In this document: positions 25,434-34,226 of the stretch, in pieces
Numbering within the stretch: the first letter of the stretch is position 1
How the letters are laid out: each line of letters opens with the position of its first letter
Assembly: GCA_947630115.1 (NCBI GenBank)
Contig: CANRGG010000013.1
Location: 1 to 48,375, forward strand
Direction: 5' to 3'
Source: an uncultured Clostridia bacterium
GTDB taxonomy: Bacteria > Bacillota > Clostridia > Christensenellales > Borkfalkiaceae
Length of the DNA: 48,375 nucleotides
Notes under the pieces: model-generated
Told to the model about the DNA's origin: nothing
Databases searched by the model: none
The model's input: only the letters and a program-made list of their open reading frames with translations
Translations under genes and position numbers: made by a program

Positions 25434-27224
25434 ATGAATATCACGGCAGACATTCGCTATATCGGCGTCAACGATCATGAGATCGACCTGTTCGAGGGAC
25501 AATATAAGGTCCCGAACGGCGTCGCGTACAACTCCTACGTCATTTTCGACGAGGAGATCGCCGTCATGGACACGGTGGACGCCCGCTTTACGCACGTTTG
25601 GCTCAAAAATTTGAAGGACGTCTTAAACGGCAAAACGCCCGACTATCTCATCGTCCAGCACATGGAGCCCGACCATTCGGGCAGTATCCTCGCCTTCATG
25701 ACGGCTTTCCCGAAGGCCACGATCGTCTCGTCCGCCAAGGCGTTCAAGATGATGGAACAGTTCCTCGGCACCGATTTTTCGGACCGGCGGATCGTGATCG
25801 CAGAGGGTAACGCTTTGCCGCTTGGGAAACACAAGCTCGAATTCATCGCGGCGCCCATGGTCCACTGGCCCGAGGTCATGCTCACCTACGACGCGACGGA
25901 CAAGGTCCTCTTCTCGGCGGACGCGTTCGGAAAATTCGGCGCTCTGGACATCGAGGAGGATTGGGCCTGCGAGGCGCGGCGGTATTATTTCGGCATCGTC
26001 GGAAAATACGGCGCGCAGGTGCAGGCGCTCCTCAAAAAAGCCGCCGCGATCGAGATCGAAAAGATCTGTCCCCTTCACGGCCCCGTTCTCCATGAAAATT
26101 TGGGGTATTATCTCAATCTTTATCAGCTCTGGTCGTCCTACGGGATCGAGAGCGACGGCATTTTCATCGCCTATACGTCGGTCTACGGGCATACCGAGGC
26201 TGCGGTCGAGCTCTTGAAGGAAAAACTCGAGGAAAAAGGCTGCCCGAAGGTGGCGATCGCCGACCTTGCGCGGGACGACATGGCGGAAGCCGTCGAGGAC
26301 GCTTTCCGCTACGGCAAGATCATCCTCGCAACGACGACCTATAACTCCGAGATCTTCCCGCCCATGCGCGATTTTCTCCATCATCTTGTCGAGCGCAACT
26401 TCCAGAGCCGGCACGTCGCGTTCATCGAGAACGGAAGCTGGGCGCCGACTGCCGCAAAGGTCATGCGTTCCATGCTCGAACCGTGCAAGAACCTCACCTT
26501 CTCCGAAAACAATGTGCGGATCCTCTCCGCGCTGAACGCCGAATCGACGGCGCAGCTCGAGGCGCTCGCCGAAGAATTTTGCAGGGACTATATCGCCCGC
26601 TCCGATCATGCCGACAAGAACGATCTTTCCGCGCTCTTCAAAATCGGCTACGGGCTGTACGTCGTCACCTGCCGCGACGGGGAACGGGACAACGGCTTTA
26701 TCGTCAATGCCGTGACCCAGCTGACAAGCTCCCCCAACCGGATCGGCGTCGCGATCAACAAAGCGAATTTTTCCCACGATCTCATCAAAAAGACGGGCGT
26801 GCTCAACGTGAACTGCCTGTCGGTGGACGCCCCCTTCCGCGTGTTCGAGCGCTTCGGCTTCCACAGCGGCAGAGATGTCGATAAATTCGCCGATCTCGAC
26901 GAGCGGCTGCGCTCGGAAAACGGGCTGCTCTTCCTGCCCCGCTATATCAATGCGTTCATGTCCCTCAAAGTCGAGCGCTATATCGACTTCGAGACGCATG
27001 GGATGTTCGTTTGCACGGTCACGGAGTCGCGGGTGATCTCCGACGCCGAGACGATGAGCTACACCTATTATCAGGAGAACGTCAAGCCGCGCCCCGAGAC
27101 GGAAGGCAAAAAGGGCTGGGTCTGCAAAGTCTGCGGCTATGTGTACGAGGGAGAAAATCTGCCCGAAGATTTTGTCTGTCCCCTCTGCAAACACGGCGCG
27201 TCCGACTTCGAAAAGCTCGAATAA
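25434..27224 (+). CDS. Flavodiiron protein fused to flavin reductase and rubredoxin
   Basis: A 596-residue enzyme that reduces O2 to water and/or NO to N2O in the cytoplasm. Domains in order: metallo-beta-lactamase-like diiron domain (1-240; ligands His76, Glu78, Asp80, His81 in HMEPDH, His144, Asp163, His215); flavodoxin-like FMN domain (243-390, TSVYGHT loop); flavin-reductase-like domain (~398-550, VTQLTSSPNRIGVAINK); and a C-terminal rubredoxin with Cys564, 567, 582 and 585 (CKVCGY, CPLC). The fusion supplies its own electron chain, so only a NAD(P)H or rubredoxin-reducing partner is needed. All metal ligands are present. It stands alone with its own promoter and operator; a terminator at 27370 separates it from the convergent operon. 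Confidence 0.93.
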   Translation: MNITADIRYIGVNDHEIDLFEGQYKVPNGVAYNSYVIFDEEIAVMDTVDARFTHVWLKNLKDVLNGKTPDYLIVQHMEPDHSGSILAFMTAFPKATIVSSAKAFKMMEQFLGTDFSDRRIVIAEGNALPLGKHKLEFIAAPMVHWPEVMLTYDATDKVLFSADAFGKFGALDIEEDWACEARRYYFGIVGKYGAQVQALLKKAAAIEIEKICPLHGPVLHENLGYYLNLYQLWSSYGIESDGIFIAYTSVYGHTEAAVELLKEKLEEKGCPKVAIADLARDDMAEAVEDAFRYGKIILATTTYNSEIFPPMRDFLHHLVERNFQSRHVAFIENGSWAPTAAKVMRSMLEPCKNLTFSENNVRILSALNAESTAQLEALAEEFCRDYIARSDHADKNDLSALFKIGYGLYVVTCRDGERDNGFIVNAVTQLTSSPNRIGVAINKANFSHDLIKKTGVLNVNCLSVDAPFRVFERFGFHSGRDVDKFADLDERLRSENGLLFLPRYINAFMSLKVERYIDFETHGMFVCTVTESRVISDAETMSYTYYQENVKPRPETEGKKGWVCKVCGYVYEGENLPEDFVCPLCKHGASDFEKLE

Positions 27225-27369
27225 ACCGAAAAAACTCGCCGCTTACGCAGAAAAATCTCGAAAAAAGCGGCGGAAAAACGTCGCTGTCCGAAAAAATGTT
27301 CGGCAAAATCTGAGTAAAAAATTTTCCGCATAAAAATACGGCAAAAATGATTAAAAAGGTATAAAAAAA

Positions 27370-27393
27370 CGGCTCCGCTTCCTTGCGGAGCCG
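27370..27393. terminator. Bidirectional terminator between convergent genes
   Basis: CGGCTCCGC (27370-27378) pairs with GCGGAGCCG (27385-27393) around a six-base loop, with an A-run before and CTTTTC after. It serves the flavodiiron gene and the iorAB operon. Confidence 0.85.
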
Positions 27394-27408
27394 CTTTTCA
27401 TCTTAAAA

Positions 27409-28032
27409 TCATCTGATAAAATTGGTATTTGCCCCGAACTCGCTCTTTGGCGGCTCGACGCCCGCCCGTTTGCCCGCCTCGACGCATTTGAGGAGCCATG
27501 CCAAATTCCGGGAAAGATTCCGCATGGTTTGCAGGCCCTCTTCGTCCCGCATGACTTCCTCGGGCGAATTGCCGTGGACCATGTTCCAATACGAGGACGA
27601 GACGATCGGCATTTCCGAGATCCCGAGATGTTTCGCGACGGCGTCGAGCGAGGCGGTCGTGCCCGCCCTTCTTGCCGAGGCGATCACCGCACCCGGTTTC
27701 TTTTCGAAATTCTCCCTGCCCGCAAAGAACATCCGGTCCATCGCGGAAAGGAGCCGCCCCGACGGATGTGCATAGTAGACGGGCGTGCCGAACACGAACC
27801 CGTCCGCCTCCTTCGCCTTTTCGAGCCAGCCGTTCACGCAATCGTCTGCAAAGATGCATTTCCTTGTCTTTGCACAGCTGCGGCAGCCGATACAATCCTG
27901 CACGGGAGTGTTCCCGATCTGCAAGATCTCGGTGTCGATCCCCTCTTCGTTCAAAAGAGAAGCGATGACCGAGAGCGCGGTGAACGTGCAGCCGTGCGCC
28001 CGCGGGCTCCCGTTAAAGAGCAAAACTTTCAT
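27409..28032 (-). CDS. NAD(P)H-dependent flavodoxin-fold oxidoreductase
   Basis: A 207-residue flavin reductase of the NADPH-dependent FMN reductase type. The FMN-binding phosphate loop is FNGSPRAHGCTF (residues 5-16), and CIGCRSCAKTRKC follows, a cysteine cluster seen in iron-sulfur flavoprotein relatives. GTPVYYAHPSG is the second flavin loop. It lies three bases after iorB, so it belongs to the iorAB operon. A role in moving electrons from ferredoxin or NAD(P)H to flavin fits the setting, but the acceptor is unknown. Confidence 0.85.
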   Translation of the reverse strand: MKVLLFNGSPRAHGCTFTALSVIASLLNEEGIDTEILQIGNTPVQDCIGCRSCAKTRKCIFADDCVNGWLEKAKEADGFVFGTPVYYAHPSGRLLSAMDRMFFAGRENFEKKPGAVIASARRAGTTASLDAVAKHLGISEMPIVSSSYWNMVHGNSPEEVMRDEEGLQTMRNLSRNLAWLLKCVEAGKRAGVEPPKSEFGANTNFIR

Positions 28033-28035
28033 CTT

Positions 28036-28611
28036 TTACCTCGCAAGCTCGATCCCGCGGCGGATCGCCAGCTTGTTGAGCTCCAAAAACTGCGGCTTGA
28101 CGTTCTCCGAAAGGATGGTGTCCCAATCGATCTCGGTCAAATGCATGGAGCCGATGATCGTTCCAAGCAGGATCATGTTCATGACCTTGCTGTTTCCGAT
28201 CTTCTCCGCCTCTTTGTCGGCTTCGATGACCGTGGTGTCCGCACAGCGCTTGAGCTCTTCGAGGATCCCCTTCGGATATTCGGTCTGTCCCGAAGTGATC
28301 GGGATACCGGGGATCTCAAAATCGTTGACAAAGACCTTGCCGCCCTCTTTGAGATAGTCAAGATAGCGCAGAGCCTCCATCTTTTCGAACGCGACGAGCA
28401 CGTCCGCCTGCCCGAGCTCGATGACGGGAGAAAAGACCTTCTCCTTCGAATAGCGGATATGCGACGTGACCGAGCCGCCGCGCTGGCTCATACCGTGGAT
28501 CTCGCTCATCTTCACGTCGTAATTTGCCTTCTGGAGCCCGAGCGTTAAAATTTTGCTCGCGAGGATCGTGCCCTGTCCGCCGACGCCCACGAGAAGAATG
28601 TTTTTCGTCAT
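28036..28611 (-). CDS. iorB: Indolepyruvate:ferredoxin oxidoreductase, beta subunit
   Basis: A 191-residue subunit with the N-terminal Rossmann motif GVGGQGTILASKIL (7-20) of the 2-oxoacid:ferredoxin oxidoreductase gamma/beta family, followed by SEIHGMSQRGGSV. With IorA it oxidises aryl pyruvates from aromatic amino acids to aryl-acetyl-CoA, reducing ferredoxin, or runs the reverse direction. The start at 28611 overlaps the iorA stop by four bases (ATGA); the longer upstream frame lies inside iorA and is rejected. Confidence 0.93.
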   Translation of the reverse strand: MTKNILLVGVGGQGTILASKILTLGLQKANYDVKMSEIHGMSQRGGSVTSHIRYSKEKVFSPVIELGQADVLVAFEKMEALRYLDYLKEGGKVFVNDFEIPGIPITSGQTEYPKGILEELKRCADTTVIEADKEAEKIGNSKVMNMILLGTIIGSMHLTEIDWDTILSENVKPQFLELNKLAIRRGIELAR

Positions 28612-30413
28612 ACCTGACCTCCTTTGATCGCCGCTTTCGGGCAGATCTGCTTGCAGACCGTGCAGCCTACGCACATCGTCTTGTCGATGAACGCCTTTTT
28701 ATCCTTGACCGAGATCGCAGGGCAGCCGCTTTTCAGGCAAGCCTTGCAGCCGATACACTTCTCCGTCTCCACTTCGCACTTCTCCTTATAGGCGTCGGGC
28801 CACTCGTTCTTGTCGTACAGGCTCATCTTTTTGAGCACGCAAGGATAGCGGGTGATGATGACGCTCGGCTCCTTCAAAGAGACCGCCCAGTCGAGGGTCT
28901 CGCGCACGAGTTTCAGATCGTTGGGGTCGATGACCCGGACGTGCTCGATCCCGAGCGCCCGGACGATCCCCTCGATGTTCACGATCTTCGTCTCCTCTCC
29001 CTGCGCCGTGAAGCCGGTGCCGGGGTTCTGCTGGTGACCCGTCATGCCGGTAATCCGGTTGTCGAGGATGACCGTGATCGCATTGCCCTTGTTGTAAACG
29101 ATGTCGAGCAGCGACGTCATGCCGCTGTGGAAGAAGGTGGAATCTCCCAAGACACCAACGACGCGCTTCGTGTTCCCCTCGACCATATCGAGCGCCTTCT
29201 GGATCCCATTCGCGCCGCTGACCGAAGCACCCATGCAGCAGTTGCAGTCCATGGCGTTATAGGGTGCGGCATAGCCGAGCGTATAGCAACCGATGTCGCC
29301 CGAGACGATGAGATCTTTCCGCTTTCCGAGTTCAAAGAAGAATCCCCGGTGCGGGCAGCCCGCGCAGAGTGCGGGGGGACGCGCGACGATCTTCGTGCGG
29401 TCGAAGTCCCTTGCGGGGATCTCTTTGCCCGTGACGGCTTTCCGCAGCACGTCCGAAGTGAGTTCGCCGAATGCGGGGAAGAATCTCGTTCCGTCGGGAG
29501 CATATTTTCCGTACAAAATGTCCCCTGCGCCGAGCATTCTCACCGCCTCTTCGAGGATCGGGTCGTTCTCCTCGACCACATACACCTTTTCAAGCCCCTG
29601 CAGGAATTTCTTCATGAGCCCCATGGGCAGCGGAAAGCTGAAACCGATCTTGAGATAGTTCGCCTCGCCGCCGAATACTTCCTTTGCATAGTTGATCGCC
29701 ATGCCGCTTGCGATGACTCCCACCTTTGCGCCGTTGTCCTCGATGTAGTTCCAGGGGCAGTTATCCGAATAAATTTTGAGTGCGTCGAGCCGTTTTTCGA
29801 CTTCGGCGCGGCAGACCCGCGCGTTCGCGGGCACGCAGACGTACTTTTGCGCGTTCTTGACGTAAGGGACGATCGGACGCTCCGCCCTCTCTTCGAGCTC
29901 GACAAGGCTCTTGGAATGGCAGACGCGGGTCGTCACGCGGATGAGCACGGGCGTCTCGTACGTTTCGCTCATTTCAAAGGCGAACTTCGTCATCGCCTTG
30001 CATTCCGAAGAATCGGAAGGCTCAAACATGGGCACCTTTGCATGGCGCGCATAGTTCCGGTTGTCCTGTTCGTTCTGGGACGAATGCTGTCCCGGCTCGT
30101 CTGCCGTGACGACGACGAGCCCCGCGTTCCCGCCCGTGTAGGCGACCGTGAAGAACGGATCGGCCGCAACGTTGAGCCCAACGTGTTTCATGCTCGCGAA
30201 GCTGCGCACGCCGCCGACGGACGCCCCGTAAGCCGCCTCCAGAGCGACTTTTTCGTTCGGCGACCATTGCGCGGAAATTTCCCGGTACGAAGAGATGTTT
30301 TCCAGGATCTCCGTGCTGGGTGTTCCGGGATACGCAGCGGCAAAACGGACGCCGGCTTCAAAGACGCCGCGCGCGATCGCTTCGTTCCCCGTCATAAGCT
30401 GTTTTTTAGACAT
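28608..30413 (-). CDS. iorA: Indolepyruvate:ferredoxin oxidoreductase, alpha subunit
   Basis: A 601-residue TPP enzyme subunit. The N-terminal pyrimidine-binding domain (NEAIARGVFEAG, AYPGTPSTEI) is followed by the TPP motif GDIGCYTLGYAAP...NAMDCNCCMGAS and GDSTFFHSG. Two ferredoxin-type [4Fe-4S] motifs close the protein (CIGCKACLKSGCP and CVGCTVCKQICP). The start is the ATG at 30413, preceded by GGAGGT. It is first in a three-gene operon under the promoter at 30471-30499. The enzyme is oxygen sensitive and typical of anaerobes that ferment amino acids. Confidence 0.95.
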   Translation of the reverse strand: MSKKQLMTGNEAIARGVFEAGVRFAAAYPGTPSTEILENISSYREISAQWSPNEKVALEAAYGASVGGVRSFASMKHVGLNVAADPFFTVAYTGGNAGLVVVTADEPGQHSSQNEQDNRNYARHAKVPMFEPSDSSECKAMTKFAFEMSETYETPVLIRVTTRVCHSKSLVELEERAERPIVPYVKNAQKYVCVPANARVCRAEVEKRLDALKIYSDNCPWNYIEDNGAKVGVIASGMAINYAKEVFGGEANYLKIGFSFPLPMGLMKKFLQGLEKVYVVEENDPILEEAVRMLGAGDILYGKYAPDGTRFFPAFGELTSDVLRKAVTGKEIPARDFDRTKIVARPPALCAGCPHRGFFFELGKRKDLIVSGDIGCYTLGYAAPYNAMDCNCCMGASVSGANGIQKALDMVEGNTKRVVGVLGDSTFFHSGMTSLLDIVYNKGNAITVILDNRITGMTGHQQNPGTGFTAQGEETKIVNIEGIVRALGIEHVRVIDPNDLKLVRETLDWAVSLKEPSVIITRYPCVLKKMSLYDKNEWPDAYKEKCEVETEKCIGCKACLKSGCPAISVKDKKAFIDKTMCVGCTVCKQICPKAAIKGGQV

Positions 30414-30470
30414 TCTGACCTCCACTTCATTTTTTATCGACGAAACCTGCGGCTTTTCGCCGCAATTTGT

Positions 30471-30499
30471 ATTGTAACATAAAAAGATACGCCTGTCAA
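30471..30499 (-). promoter_or_regulatory. Promoter of the iorAB operon
   Basis: TTGACA (30494-30499), 17-base spacer, TACAAT (30471-30476). A small hairpin TGCGGC/GCCGCA sits at 30448-30464 in the leader. Confidence 0.85.
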
Positions 30500-30539
30500 C
30501 GAATTCGCATTCGTTTCGTTTTTTCTTTGCGCAACCGAT

Positions 30540-31215
30540 CTTCCCTTAAACGCTTCAAAGGAGCGGCCGCTTCAAAAAAGAGCGGCGCTTCGCCACGGCC
30601 CGATCAAAACGAAAACGGCAGAGGCAAAAACGCTCCTGCTTACGGACCGGACGGCGCGGAAAAAATTCGGTTGACTTCCGAAAAATGCCAAAACCGCTTT
30701 GCGCAGCCGATCTTTCTCGAAACCTTTGAAAAATGAAAAAAGCGGCCATTTTGCCATGGCTCGAGTAAACGAAAACGGCAAAGGCAAAAATATTCCTACT
30801 TTTTCAGCATTCGAATGGTCTGGACAGTAGATCTTCTGCTTTTTTGACACTCAAACGGCCCGGACAGTAGAGCTTCCTGCTTTTTTCGCCTTTCAAACGG
30901 AAAAGACGCGCGCAAAAGTTCGGATTGCTCCCGCAAAATGTCAAAGCCGCTTTGCGCAGCCGACCTTTCCTCGAAACCTTCAGTAGAAAAGAGCGGCGCT
31001 CCGCTCAGCCCGATCAAAGAGACAAAAGCGCTCCCTGCTTTTTTGCCTTTCAAACGGCCCGGACAGTAGAACATCCTGCTTTTTTCGCTTGAAAGGCGAA
31101 AAAAAGTGTGCGAAAGTTCGAAGTCTCCCGCAAAATGCCAAAGCAACTATGCGCAGCTGATCTTTCCTCGAAACATTTGAAAAAAGAGCGGCGTTCCGCT
31201 GCGGCCCGGGCTTAT
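30540..31215. repeat. Degenerate noncoding tandem repeats
   Basis: Three word types recur in loose rotation: AGAGCGGCG-(C/T)TCCGC-type hairpins (near 30578, 30992, 31186 and a weaker one at 30740); AAACGGCCCGGACAGTAGA with CCTGCTTTTTT (near 30810, 30851, 31051); and AATGCCAAAGCCGCTTTGCG-like blocks followed by CCTCGAAAC (near 30683, 30939, 31134). The units are ~190-250 bp and diverged. No credible gene is seen in the 830-base gap. Confidence 0.75.
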
Positions 31216-31246
31216 CAAAATTCCGAACCCATGCGAAACGCCGCTC
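31186..31246 (-). terminator. Terminator of the thiamin operon
   Basis: GAGCGGCGTT (31186-31195) pairs with AACGCCGCTC (31237-31246) across a 41-base loop, followed on the minus strand by TTTTTT. It begins 15 bases after the thiC stop. Its distal arm is the last copy of the repeat hairpin. Confidence 0.65.
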
Positions 31247-31261
31247 CCCATTTCTCGATCG

Positions 31262-32575
31262 TTATTTCTCGGTGCAGAATTTGACTTCCTTGCCCTCGAG
31301 GATCATGTTCGTCGTGCGAACCGCACACATCTTGCCGCACATCGAACAAGTATGCCGCTCCGCAGGCGGCGTGCTCTCATAATACCGCTTTGCCTTCTCG
31401 GGATCAAGCGCCAGCGAAAACATCTTCTCCCAATCGAGCGCATGGCGGGCGTCGGACATTTCGTTGTCCCGCTCCCGCGCGTGCGGGATCCCCTTCGCAA
31501 TGTCCGCGGCATGCGCAGCGATCCTGCTTGCGATGATCCCTTCCTTCACGTCGTTAAGATCGGGCAGCCGCAAGTGCTCCGCCGGCGTCACATAGCACAA
31601 AAAGTCCGCACCGCTCGCCGCCGCGATCGCCCCGCCGATCGCAGAAGTGATATGGTCATACCCCGGCGCGATGTCCGTAACGAGCGGGCCGAGCACATAA
31701 AACGGCGCATTATGACAGATCCGCTTTTGCAGCTTCATGTTCGCCTCGATCTCGTTCATCGCCATGTGCCCGGGGCCTTCGACGAGCACCTGAACGTTCC
31801 GCGCCCAAGCCCGCTCGGTGAGCGCGCCCAGCTCGATGAGCTCCGCAATCTGCCCGCCGTCCGTGCTGTCGTCGATACAGCCGGGACGAAGTGCGTCACC
31901 CAAACTGATCGTCACATCATATTCATTCAAAATATCGAGCACTTGATCGTAATATTCATAGAAGGGATTCTCATTGCCCGTCATCATCATCCAGGCAAAG
32001 AGCAAAGAGCCGCCGCGGGAGACGATGTTCATTCTGCGCTTATCACGGCGGAACGCTTCGATCGCCCGGCGATTGATCCCGGCATGGATCGTCATGAAAT
32101 CGACGCCCTCCTCCGCATGGGCGCGGACGACGCGGAGAAAATCCTCCGCCTTGATCTCGAGAAGATCCTTTTCAAGATAGCCGATCGCGTCATACATGGG
32201 CACGGTCCCGATCATCGCAGGCGATTTCTTGATAAGTTCGCGGCGGAAGGTGTTGGTCTTGCCGTAGTTGCTCAGATCCATGATCGCCTCGGCGCCGAAC
32301 GAGATCGCAGCGTCCACCTTCTGCATTTCCACATCGTAATTTTTGCAGTCGCCCGAGATCCCGAGGTTGACATTGATCTTTGTTTTCAGCCCCATGCCGA
32401 TCCCTTCAGGCGAAAGCGACTTATGATTGACGTTACAGGGGATCGCGACAACGCCTTCGGCGACCCGTTCACGGATGGTCTCCGCGCTTAAAAATTCCTT
32501 TTTTGCGACGATCTCCATTTCGGGCGTTACGATCCCATTTTTCGCCGCTTCCATCTGGGTTTTATAGTTTCTCAT
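31262..32575 (-). CDS. thiC: Phosphomethylpyrimidine synthase
   Basis: A 437-residue radical SAM enzyme that rearranges the purine intermediate AIR into HMP-phosphate, the pyrimidine half of thiamin. Conserved blocks include [50 protein letters not shown] and [14 protein letters not shown]. The C-terminal cluster motif is C410-x2-C413-x3-C417, one residue tighter than the usual Cx2Cx4C, as in the short anaerobe form. It is the last gene of the thi operon; a palindrome lies in the 69-base gap to thiD. Confidence 0.97.
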   Translation of the reverse strand: MRNYKTQMEAAKNGIVTPEMEIVAKKEFLSAETIRERVAEGVVAIPCNVNHKSLSPEGIGMGLKTKINVNLGISGDCKNYDVEMQKVDAAISFGAEAIMDLSNYGKTNTFRRELIKKSPAMIGTVPMYDAIGYLEKDLLEIKAEDFLRVVRAHAEEGVDFMTIHAGINRRAIEAFRRDKRRMNIVSRGGSLLFAWMMMTGNENPFYEYYDQVLDILNEYDVTISLGDALRPGCIDDSTDGGQIAELIELGALTERAWARNVQVLVEGPGHMAMNEIEANMKLQKRICHNAPFYVLGPLVTDIAPGYDHITSAIGGAIAAASGADFLCYVTPAEHLRLPDLNDVKEGIIASRIAAHAADIAKGIPHARERDNEMSDARHALDWEKMFSLALDPEKAKRYYESTPPAERHTCSMCGKMCAVRTTNMILEGKEVKFCTEK

Positions 32576-32609
32576 GATTATCTCCTTAAAATTTTTACTT
32601 TATTTTGTG

Positions 32610-32628
32610 TACTGTGTCTGAAATAGTA
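32610..32628. promoter_or_regulatory. 19-bp palindrome upstream of thiC
   Basis: TACTGTGTCTGAAATAGTA, two differences from the consensus TACTATGTCTGACATAGTA. GTG on the left and CAC on the right extend the symmetry to 25 bp. Confidence 0.6.
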
Positions 32629-32644
32629 CACCATATATTGTTCT

Positions 32645-33442
32645 TTAATTGGCAAATTCCGATTTCAAATCAAACAGGTGGTTAAGAAGTAAACTCCCCT
32701 TACCCAACTCGATCCCCGACGCCAGCGCTCCGGAAAGATAGCGTTTTGCACGCTTCACCGATTCCGGAAGCGGATAGCCCTTTGCAAGGTTCGCAGCGAT
32801 CGCGGCGGAAAGCGTACACCCCGTGCCGTGCGCGTCTCGGTTTCCGATCCGAACGCCCGGGATCCATTCGACTGCTCCATCAAAATACAGGCAGTCATTC
32901 GCGTCTCCGACTGTATGCCCACCTTTTACGAGCACGGCGCAGCCGAAATTTTCCGCAATCTTCTTCGCCGCCCACTCCATATCCGCGGCACTTTCAATGT
33001 GCAGCCCCGCTAAAATTTCTGCTTCGGGCAAATTCGGCGTCAAAAGATCCGCAATCGAAAACAATTTTTCCTCAAGTGCCGTCAAAGCGTCCTCTTTTAG
33101 AAGCCTCGTCCCCGAACTCGAGACCATGACCGGGTCCACAACGATGTTTTGCGCCTGAAAAAAACTCAGTCTTTCCGCGATCGTTTCGATCAGCTCCTTC
33201 GAACTTACCATGCCGACCTTCACGGCGCCGGGCGGGAGATCCTCGAACACCGCGTCGATCTGCTCCCGCAGAAAATGCGGCGTTACCTCCGAGACATCCA
33301 AAACCCCCATGGTGTTCTGCGCTGTCAGCGCGGTGATCGCGCTCATCGAAAAAACCCCATTCATCGTCATCGTTTTGATGTCTGCCTGAATGCCAGCGCC
33401 TCCGCAGGAATCGCTTCCGGCGATCGATAATACAGCTTTCAT
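32645..33442 (-). CDS. thiD: Hydroxymethylpyrimidine/phosphomethylpyrimidine kinase
   Basis: A 265-residue ribokinase-like enzyme that phosphorylates HMP and then HMP-phosphate. The start SIAGSDSCGGAGIQADIK, the middle VDPVMVSSSG and LTPNLPEAEIL, and the end motif DAHGTGCTLSAAI with its catalytic Asp are all present. The ATG at 33442 has AAGGAGAT upstream; a longer frame to 33529 lies in untranslated leader. It sits between thiE and thiC, with palindromes before it and after it. Confidence 0.96.
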   Translation of the reverse strand: MKAVLSIAGSDSCGGAGIQADIKTMTMNGVFSMSAITALTAQNTMGVLDVSEVTPHFLREQIDAVFEDLPPGAVKVGMVSSKELIETIAERLSFFQAQNIVVDPVMVSSSGTRLLKEDALTALEEKLFSIADLLTPNLPEAEILAGLHIESAADMEWAAKKIAENFGCAVLVKGGHTVGDANDCLYFDGAVEWIPGVRIGNRDAHGTGCTLSAAIAANLAKGYPLPESVKRAKRYLSGALASGIELGKGSLLLNHLFDLKSEFAN

Positions 33443-33547
33443 ACCATCTCCTTGTATTATTTTTATTGAGCGGCGGAAGGTGGTGCCCCCGATACGCCGC
33501 TGAAAACGCCCTTTGGGCAATTTTCTCAAATTTTACTATATTTTGTG

Positions 33548-33566
33548 TACTATGTCTGACACACTA
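33548..33566. promoter_or_regulatory. 19-bp palindrome upstream of thiD
   Basis: TACTATGTCTGACACACTA, flanked by GTG and CAC. The surrounding ~50 bases (ACAATATA before, ACAAAATA and AGTAAAA after, minus strand) match the thiC upstream region closely. Confidence 0.6.
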
Positions 33567-33578
33567 CACTTTATATTG

Positions 33579-34226
33579 TTAATTTTCTCTTTTGATCAGT
33601 CGCTCTGCTTCCTCTTTCAGCTTTTTTGTCTCAGCAACAATGTCTTTTACCCCGAAAATCGCCGAAACGAGCGCAAATCCGCTCATCCCGCACCCCTTCA
33701 ATGTCCCAATATTGGCAAGCGTGAGGCCGCCGATCGCAACCGTCGGGATCTTTACCGCGTCTCCGATCTGTTTGAGTTCCTCTTTCGTGACGCGGACGGC
33801 ATTCGGCTTTGTCGGCGAAGGAAAAATCGCGCCGACGCCGAGATAATCCGCCCCCGCGTGCTCGGCGGCCAGCGCCTGCTGCACCGTTTTCGCCGTCGCG
33901 CCGACGATAAAATCCCTCGAGACAGCCTTGCGGATCTCCCCGACGGGCCGGTCCTCGATCCCGACATGCACCCCGTCCGCGCCGCAGCGCAGCGCCAGAT
34001 CCACATCGTCATTGAGGATGAACGGCACTCCGAACGCCCGACAAAGCGCCCCGATCTCGACCGCTTCGCGCAAAAGTTCCTCCCCGCGCAGCTCCTTTTC
34101 CCGGAGCTGAATGATCGTCGCGCCGCCTTCGAGTGCCTGCCGAACTTGTTCCAAAAGTGGAACCGACGGAGCGCATTTTCGGTCCGTTATCGCGTATAAA
34201 AGCAGTTGTTCTCGCTGAAATTTCAT
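33579..34226 (-). CDS. thiE: Thiamin-phosphate synthase
   Basis: A 215-residue TIM-barrel enzyme that joins HMP-PP with thiazole phosphate. Diagnostic motifs: YAITDRK, QLREKEL (phosphate and base contacts), FILNDDVDLAL, DGVHVGIED, GATAKT, ADYLGVGAIFPSPTK and AIGGL. It overlaps the upstream thiE-like gene by four bases (ATGA). With HMP-PP from ThiD and the thiazole from ThiG/ThiH it completes the pathway in this operon. Confidence 0.95.
   Translation of the reverse strand: MKFQREQLLLYAITDRKCAPSVPLLEQVRQALEGGATIIQLREKELRGEELLREAVEIGALCRAFGVPFILNDDVDLALRCGADGVHVGIEDRPVGEIRKAVSRDFIVGATAKTVQQALAAEHAGADYLGVGAIFPSPTKPNAVRVTKEELKQIGDAVKIPTVAIGGLTLANIGTLKGCGMSGFALVSAIFGVKDIVAETKKLKEEAERLIKREN

Noticed and set aside
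28524-30482. 652-codon plus-strand frame
   Set aside because: Antisense to iorA; composition typical of shadows.
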